Assembly (NCBI GenBank): GCA_009785045.1
Contig: WQXC01000066.1
Span: 1 to 9,465 of the forward strand
DNA length: 9,465 bases
Source of the DNA: Treponema sp.
Lineage (GTDB): Bacteria; Spirochaetota; Spirochaetia; Treponematales; Breznakiellaceae
Reading direction: 5' to 3'
In this document: positions 6,870 through 9,465 of the stretch, in pieces
Layout of the letters: every line of letters begins with the position of its first letter
How positions within the stretch are numbered: the stretch's first letter is position 1
Notes under the pieces: generated by a model
The model's input: the letters and a program-made list of their open reading frames with translations, nothing else
What the model was told of the DNA's origin: nothing
The model's database searches: none
Program-made: the position numbers and the translations under genes

Positions 6870-6986
6870 TTATTTTTGTTTTTGCATTAAACGAATTTTT
6901 ATCTCTTCAATAGAAATTCCCTGTGTGATTAAATCAAGAACAAATTCACGTTCACGTATTTCACCTATTTCAATGGCAGAAATGTA
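6870..6986 (-). pseudogene. C-terminal remnant of a minus-strand gene, possibly Rpn/PD-(D/E)XK nuclease-like
   Basis: Reading leftward on the minus strand, a 38-codon frame ends in TAA at 6870-6872: YISAIEIGEIREREFVL, then DLITQGISIEEIKIRLMQKQK. A TGA lies in frame immediately upstream (6987-6989), and no start codon of this frame precedes the fragment. Its own terminator (6821-6845) is intact downstream. The charged EIGEIRERE stretch followed by a short helix-turn-helix-like GISIEEIKIRL resembles the C-terminal tails of Rpn-family putative transposases and nucleases, common in treponemes. That family link rests on a short low-complexity segment and is tentative. The catalytic part of the gene is missing; the break lies near 6987. 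Confidence 0.5.
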
Positions 6987-7269
6987 TCACATTGATGCCC
7001 GATGCAGTGCAGTAGTATGCAACCTACTTGTAAAAACTCTGGACACGGATAATCTATATATTAAAATTCGTATATTAAGGAATATCGAAAAAATAAAAGA
7101 TGTCGTTAGACCTACAAATGACTATATTCTCCAAAAAGTATCTTTGGATACTAATTTTATGGTGCTTAGGGTATATTTAAAGATAATTGATGGGAATAAA
7201 AAATCAGGAACAAATGAAGTTTCCTGTAATATGCTGAAAAAGTTTAAATTGTATGAACACGCATGGTGA
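6975..7269 (+). CDS. orphan hypothetical ORF, doubtful
   Basis: An open frame of 98 codons from ATG 6975, or 115 from ATG 6925; the longer form only adds codons antisense to the minus remnant. It is not recognised. It lacks a signal peptide and membrane segment, contains helix-compatible stretches (NLYIKIRILRNIEKIKD; VLRVYLKII) and ends in YEHAW. No Shine-Dalgarno or clear promoter precedes either start. The DNA is AT-rich like the flanks. It may be a real small gene, a fragment of one, or chance open frame in the DNA that interrupted the remnant. Low confidence. Confidence 0.25.
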
Positions 7270-7316
7270 TATTTTTTTTGTGGTTTGTCCTCTTGAACCA
7301 GTTTTAACGATTTAGC

Positions 7317-7376
7317 TTGACGGGTGATTCTTTATTCCTTAATTTTGTAGTAAGTACCTGTTGTATTAGGTATAAA
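7317..7376 (+). promoter_or_regulatory. possible promoter region of the small lipoprotein gene, with a short inverted repeat
   Basis: TTGACG (7317-7322; 5 of 6) is followed after 17 bases by a poor TAATTT (7340-7345). A better -10, TATAAA (7371-7376), lacks a good -35 at standard spacing. Overlapping it is TACCT-N8-AGGTA (7355-7372), a possible operator. The lipoprotein ATG is at 7400, so either start point would leave a short leader. Weak evidence overall. Confidence 0.3.
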
Positions 7377-7399
7377 TTTAATTACTCGTGGAGCGTTTT

Positions 7400-7735
7400 A
7401 TGAAAATTATTAAATTTCTCGTATGTTTACTTTTTGTATTTGTTTTAATGTCTTGTTTTTCTACTCCAACAAGGAACAATGAACCAGAAGCGGCAGTTTA
7501 TTTTTATGAAAATCCGTCTGAAGAATTTACAGAAATTCAAGCAATTAGTTTAAGCCTAAAAACCAATGGTGTGATTTATTCTGTAGATCGGAATAATGCA
7601 TTAATGGTTATGGAGATTGGTAATTATACGATTGTAGACGGTGTTATAACAATCAATACTAAGAATATGCAATTAACTGGAATATATACTGACGAAAAAA
7701 TAACTATTGACGGCAGAGAATTTATCCGCTATTAA
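7400..7735 (+). CDS. small lipoprotein with a lipocalin-like C-terminal domain
   Basis: An 111-residue exported protein. It has a basic start (MKIIK), a hydrophobic core (6-17) and a lipobox LMSC with Cys19 as the lipidation site. GGAG at 7390-7393, six bases before the ATG, decides this start over the GTG at 7388, which would lie inside the binding site. After a short linker, residues about 47-111 form alternating beta strands with a GNYTIVDGVITI (74-85) and LTGIYTDEKITIDGREFIR (92-110) pattern. That pattern is seen in small lipocalin-like bacterial domains of the form 'GxYxxxGxxIxI... LxGxxxxxxxxIDGxxF'. A ligand is unknown. It stands alone, with no obvious operon partner; the next gene is nearly 400 bases away. 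No hairpin terminator is evident, only T-rich DNA after the stop. Confidence 0.8.
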   Translation: MKIIKFLVCLLFVFVLMSCFSTPTRNNEPEAAVYFYENPSEEFTEIQAISLSLKTNGVIYSVDRNNALMVMEIGNYTIVDGVITINTKNMQLTGIYTDEKITIDGREFIRY

Positions 7736-7802
7736 TTTTTGTCTTTTTTGGAAGCAGTCTGTCTTTTATTTTTAAGAATTTGGCGGGGAGCTGGAAACAT
7801 CG

Positions 7803-8017
7803 TTGCGAGAGCAAGAGCTTTTATGCCGCTTTTGTATTTCCACCTTTTGAGTTTGCAGGAAATTTGGTGCGTGATGGATTAGCACCAATTTTCCTGTTCC
7901 GACGGGCAGGACGCCGGGCGGAAATTGGGATAAACCCCTGCGAATAACTACGGCATAAAAAGGGTTGCATTGATTTGGAAAATTGCGGAGTGTATTGAAG
8001 CAGAACGGAGCAATTTT
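7803..8017. other. structured non-coding element: candidate RNA or miniature mobile element
   Basis: This stretch in the gap between the lipoprotein and the 278-residue gene is visibly richer in GC than its flanks and dense in complementary segments. TTGC-GAGA-GCAA (7803-7814) makes a GNRA-capped hairpin on the plus strand. TTTTATGCCG (7819-7828) pairs perfectly with CGGCATAAAA (7951-7960). Inside that lies a 15-pair hairpin with one mismatch (7856-7896). GGAAAATTGC (7977-7986) can pair either with GCAATTTT (8010-8017) or with CAATTTTCC (7886-7894) in the inner hairpin, which are mutually exclusive choices. A minus-strand frame (7772-8101) runs through all of this, but its composition and lack of start signals suggest no gene. 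Whether this is a transcribed RNA or a dispersed repeat cannot be settled from one copy. Confidence 0.5.
7856..7896. repeat. 15-bp inverted repeat forming a long hairpin
   Basis: CAGGAAATTTGGTGC (7856-7870) and GCACCAATTTTCCTG (7882-7896) pair at 14 of 15 positions around an 11-base loop. No T tract follows on either strand, so it is not an intrinsic terminator. It is the innermost and strongest helix of the 7803-8017 element. Confidence 0.85.
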
Positions 8018-8023
8018 GACCTC

Positions 8024-8061
8024 TAAATTATTTGTAATTACTGATAAATTATTCGTAATTA
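8024..8061. repeat. two-copy tandem repeat, 21-bp period
   Basis: TAAATTATTTGTAATTA (8024-8040) and TAAATTATTCGTAATTA (8045-8061) agree at 16 of 17 bases and start 21 bp apart. They lie about 35 to 70 bases upstream of the -35 box at 8095, where an activator, or a repressor acting by looping, could bind. They could also be a short relic of the AT-rich tandem repeats common in intergenic DNA. Confidence 0.7.
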
Positions 8062-8094
8062 TCAAAAGCAGCCAGTCATTGTGAATATGATTTC

Positions 8095-8122
8095 TTGACA
8101 AAAATTAAATAGTTATTAAAAT
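8095..8122 (+). promoter_or_regulatory. promoter of the 278-residue gene, apparently leaderless
   Basis: A perfect -35 TTGACA (8095-8100) and TAAAAT (8117-8122; 5 of 6) are separated by 16 bases. The -10 ends six bases before the ATG at 8129, so the expected start point is the A of the ATG. The bases before the ATG (AATTCT) hold no Shine-Dalgarno, consistent with a leaderless message. Confidence 0.65.
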
Positions 8123-8128
8123 AATTCT

Positions 8129-8965
8129 ATGAGTATTTTTAAAAGTATTATAGCAACTACACATGTAGATAGTGCTAGGCGAAGAATTACAAAAAACGAA
8201 ATAGAACATCTCGTTGAAGCTTACAATACGCAATATATTAGAATGACTGATGAACACGATCCAAGAAAAATAGTAATTGGAAGAACTATTGCATGTAAAT
8301 TACTAAAATTAGATGATGGTGAATATGCCGCAGAAGCTACTTATGAATTGTTTGATGGAAAAGACCCTGTTAAAGATGATGATAATAAATACCTTGTTAT
8401 AGAAAATGCAAATCAAAATGAAAATATATCAATATATCTGGATGATAGTTATAATGTTAAAGATAAATTTGAAAAGGTAAAAGAGTTAAAGAGTTTAATA
8501 AAAAAAAGCAACGATTTATCTTTGAATATTAAAAACTCAATTGAACCACTCAGCGTGTTAATAATAGCAGGTACTTTTGTTTTTGGAAAAATATTCGAAG
8601 GTTTCTTTCATAAAATCGGCGATGATATATATGAGAAATTCAAAGATAAATTATTTGAAGTCCTAGAAACACAAAAACACAGAGAAGAACATGTCTTACA
8701 ATTTTCATTAAACTTAAAAAAAGAAAAAGAAGAGTATAGAGCTAATATTTTCATTACAAACCCCAAAAAAGAAGATATTGAAACAGTCTTAAAGTATGGG
8801 CTAAAAAAACTTGATTCAGAACTGGGAATGTATCTTACACCAGAAATTAAGGAAATAAATATTGAATTCAATAATAAAAAATTTGAAGTAATTTATTATT
8901 TAGATGGAAAAGCAAAACCGTATATTCCAGATGAAAAATTTAAAATGATAGATATTCTTGTGTAA
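8129..8965 (+). CDS. hypothetical protein with prohead-protease-like N-terminus, hydrophobic segment and C-terminal domain
   Basis: A 278-residue protein of unknown role. Residues 5-75 (IIATTHVDSARRRITKNEIEHLVEAY, then EHDPRKIVIGRTIACKLLKLDDGEYAAEATYEL) resemble the start of HK97-type phage prohead serine proteases. In those, a [ST]xxVDxxGDxhxxxAh opening is followed by an H-D and a P-x-G-R strand; here H43 would be the candidate catalytic His. The catalytic Ser region is not secure, ISIYLDDSY (100-108) being the only candidate. A hydrophobic run (141-153, extended by a Phe-rich segment to 160) precedes GDDIYEKFKDKL (164-175), suggesting membrane contact. The C-terminal ~90 residues alternate charged helices and strands (LQFSLNLKKEKEEYRANIFIT; INIEFNNKKFEVIYYLDG). 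No phage structural gene is nearby. Base composition is AT-rich, unlike ClpB or the methyltransferase, suggesting acquisition. It may belong to a conflict system; that is speculation. Confidence 0.85.
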   Translation: MSIFKSIIATTHVDSARRRITKNEIEHLVEAYNTQYIRMTDEHDPRKIVIGRTIACKLLKLDDGEYAAEATYELFDGKDPVKDDDNKYLVIENANQNENISIYLDDSYNVKDKFEKVKELKSLIKKSNDLSLNIKNSIEPLSVLIIAGTFVFGKIFEGFFHKIGDDIYEKFKDKLFEVLETQKHREEHVLQFSLNLKKEKEEYRANIFITNPKKEDIETVLKYGLKKLDSELGMYLTPEIKEINIEFNNKKFEVIYYLDGKAKPYIPDEKFKMIDILV

Positions 8966-9226
8966 AAAAGATAAATCCCTGATAATAAAAACATTAAAAT
9001 GGCTTGTAAACGGTTTCTTAAACTTTAAAATACGGCAACGGCTAATTGGAATGCCCTACAAGCCAGTATATGCTACATTCGGGGGTATTTAAATCAAGTC
9101 TGTTAATGCAATTTTAACTCATGCGTTAGGTGCAACTATGTTAAAAAAGCAAATATGTAATCAATTATGACATCAATTTTCGATAATAATAGGGCATAAC
9201 AGAGCATAATAAAAAGCAAATGGTAC
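8966..9226. other. intergenic AT-rich gap without a recognisable gene
   Basis: I find no credible reading frame on either strand: the frames present are under about 20 codons or broken. The only clear structure is the inverted repeat at 9000-9065. GTTAGGT at 9125-9131 fits the 3' core of an integron attC site, but no matching 5' core is present. Two GCATAA copies (9193 and 9204 region) are too short to interpret. Confidence 0.6.
9000..9065. repeat. 9-bp perfect inverted repeat with 48-bp spacer
   Basis: TGGCTTGTA (9000-9008) and TACAAGCCA (9057-9065) are perfectly complementary. They could be the ends of a very small element or the base of a folded RNA. No target-site duplication is apparent, and the spacer has no strong internal helix. 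The 278-residue gene ends 34 bases upstream. Confidence 0.6.
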
Positions 9227-9254
9227 TTGACTAAATCTTTGTATAGTATACACT
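9227..9254 (+). promoter_or_regulatory. likely promoter of the sugar-kinase gene, with palindrome at the -10
   Basis: TTGACT (9227-9232; 5 of 6) is followed by either TACACT (9249-9254, spacer 16) or TATACA (9247-9252, spacer 14). The odd palindrome GTATA-G-TATAC (9241-9251) overlaps the -10 and could be an operator. The leader to the kinase ATG would be about 75 bases. Confidence 0.5.
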
Positions 9255-9321
9255 TAGAGCAACAGAGAGTACCAGAGAGCAAGTAAGAATATGGGGTTAC
9301 GAACCACACGGAGGTAATAAA

Positions 9322-9345
9322 GTGAGATTAAATCTATGTTCTTAA
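9322..9345 (+). CDS. possible seven-codon leader peptide overlapping the kinase start
   Basis: GGAGGT at 9310-9315 is an ideal Shine-Dalgarno for the GTG at 9322 (six-base spacing). That GTG opens a seven-codon frame (reading MRLNLCS) ending in TAA at 9343-9345, just inside the kinase gene. The kinase ATG itself is 20 bases from the GGAGGT, too far for direct use. Ribosomes may translate the leader and reinitiate at the overlapping ATG. A second tiny frame (9291-9317, eight codons) lies upstream without a clear binding site. Confidence 0.35.
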   Translation: MRLNLCS

Positions 9346-9465
9346 CTGTTTGCCTTAACCCTACTTTGCAAAAAACTCTGAGCTTTTCGTCGATTACGTC
9401 TAACGCAGTCAATCGTACCAAAGTACACCGCTTTGACGCTAGCGGCAAAGGTATTAATGTTACGC
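9336..9465 (+). CDS. PfkB-family sugar kinase, 1-phosphofructokinase-like, N-terminal part (3' end cut by window)
   Basis: The first 43 codons plus one base of a gene continuing beyond the window. The start LTVCLNPTLQKTLSF (3-17), then AVNRTKVHRFDASGKGINVTR (24-44, the final Arg codon incomplete), matches the opening of the FruK/LacC branch of the PfkB ribokinase superfamily. There, a TxNPAxDxT motif leads to VNR and the sugar-binding GGKGINVAR signature. These enzymes phosphorylate fructose 1-phosphate or tagatose 6-phosphate with ATP in the cytoplasm. The usual first Gly of GGKG is Ser here (SGKG), and the usual Asp of NPAxDxT is Gln. Which sugar phosphate is used cannot be told from this fragment. 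ATG 9336 fits the family start, but the only strong ribosome binding site is 20 bases upstream and better serves a short overlapping leader frame. Confidence 0.85.
   Translation, partial: MFLTVCLNPTLQKTLSFSSITSNAVNRTKVHRFDASGKGINVT

Noticed and set aside
7286..7300. 13-base match TCCTCTTGAACCA also present at the microprotein start (5510-5522)
   Set aside because: A single 13-base match is expected about once by chance within a window of this size, and the flanks do not agree.
7772..8101. Minus-strand open frame of 109 codons through the structured element
   Set aside because: It runs through the inverted repeats and the 8024-8061 tandem repeat, has odd composition rich in Ser, Asn, Pro and His, and no ribosome site. 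It is better explained as an open frame within a repeat or RNA element. I have an unverified impression that similar frames recur in treponeme intergenic DNA.
9113..9131. GTTAGGT resembling the 3' core of an integron attC site
   Set aside because: No RYYYAAC partner complementary to it lies 55-140 bases upstream, no fold of attC type forms, and no integron integrase is in the window.
9254..9448. Minus-strand 64-codon frame at the window end
   Set aside because: It is antisense to the recognisable sugar-kinase start and its leader.
1..9465. CRISPR arrays, tRNA and rRNA genes
   Set aside because: I saw no regularly spaced repeat-spacer pattern, no tRNA-like cloverleaf with a T-loop GTTCRA in a suitable context (the GTTCGA near 3670 is inside a coding region), and no rRNA signature.

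Overview
The window looks like a spirochaete chromosome, most likely Treponema or a close relative. The reasons are the ClpB type, an abundance of membrane-anchored surface lipoproteins, a lipoprotein with an S-layer-homology-like tail, and small regulators of a style I associate with treponemes. This is judgement from the sequence; no database was searched.

Layout. (1) 2-1432 (+) is the C-terminal two-thirds of the disaggregase ClpB, cut by the window edge. (2) 5522-1429 (-) holds a 56-residue microprotein, a terminator-like hairpin, a 902-residue membrane-anchored protein with a beta-propeller-like C-terminal half, and a 381-residue lipoprotein with TPR-like and SLH-like parts. The last two form an operon, and its stop codon overlaps the clpB stop in a shared TTAA. 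(3) 5523-5623 is a compact divergent control region: a perfect TATAAT on the minus strand sits between two TGTGAGAAT direct repeats 21 bp apart. (4) 5624-6801 (+) is an XRE-type regulator overlapping by 4 bp a SpoU/TrmH-family RNA methyltransferase. (5) 6802-9335 is AT-rich accessory DNA: a minus-strand gene remnant with its terminator intact, a doubtful orphan ORF, a small lipoprotein, a strongly structured non-coding element, a tandem repeat, and a 278-residue protein with a prohead-protease-like N-terminus. (6) 9336-9465 (+) is the first 43 codons of a PfkB-family (1-phosphofructokinase-like) sugar kinase, running off the window.

How it may work together. ClpB and the kinase are ordinary housekeeping genes flanking variable material. 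The most system-like unit is the divergent locus at 5352-6801. An XRE regulator coupled to an RNA methyltransferase faces a microprotein whose helix resembles the regulator's own C-terminal tail, with operator-like repeats between them and an attenuator-like hairpin before the large envelope gene. The second candidate is the 7.8-9.0 kb segment, where a GNRA-capped, multi-hairpin element precedes an apparently leaderless gene for a membrane-associated, protease-fold-like protein. Neither proposal is proven.
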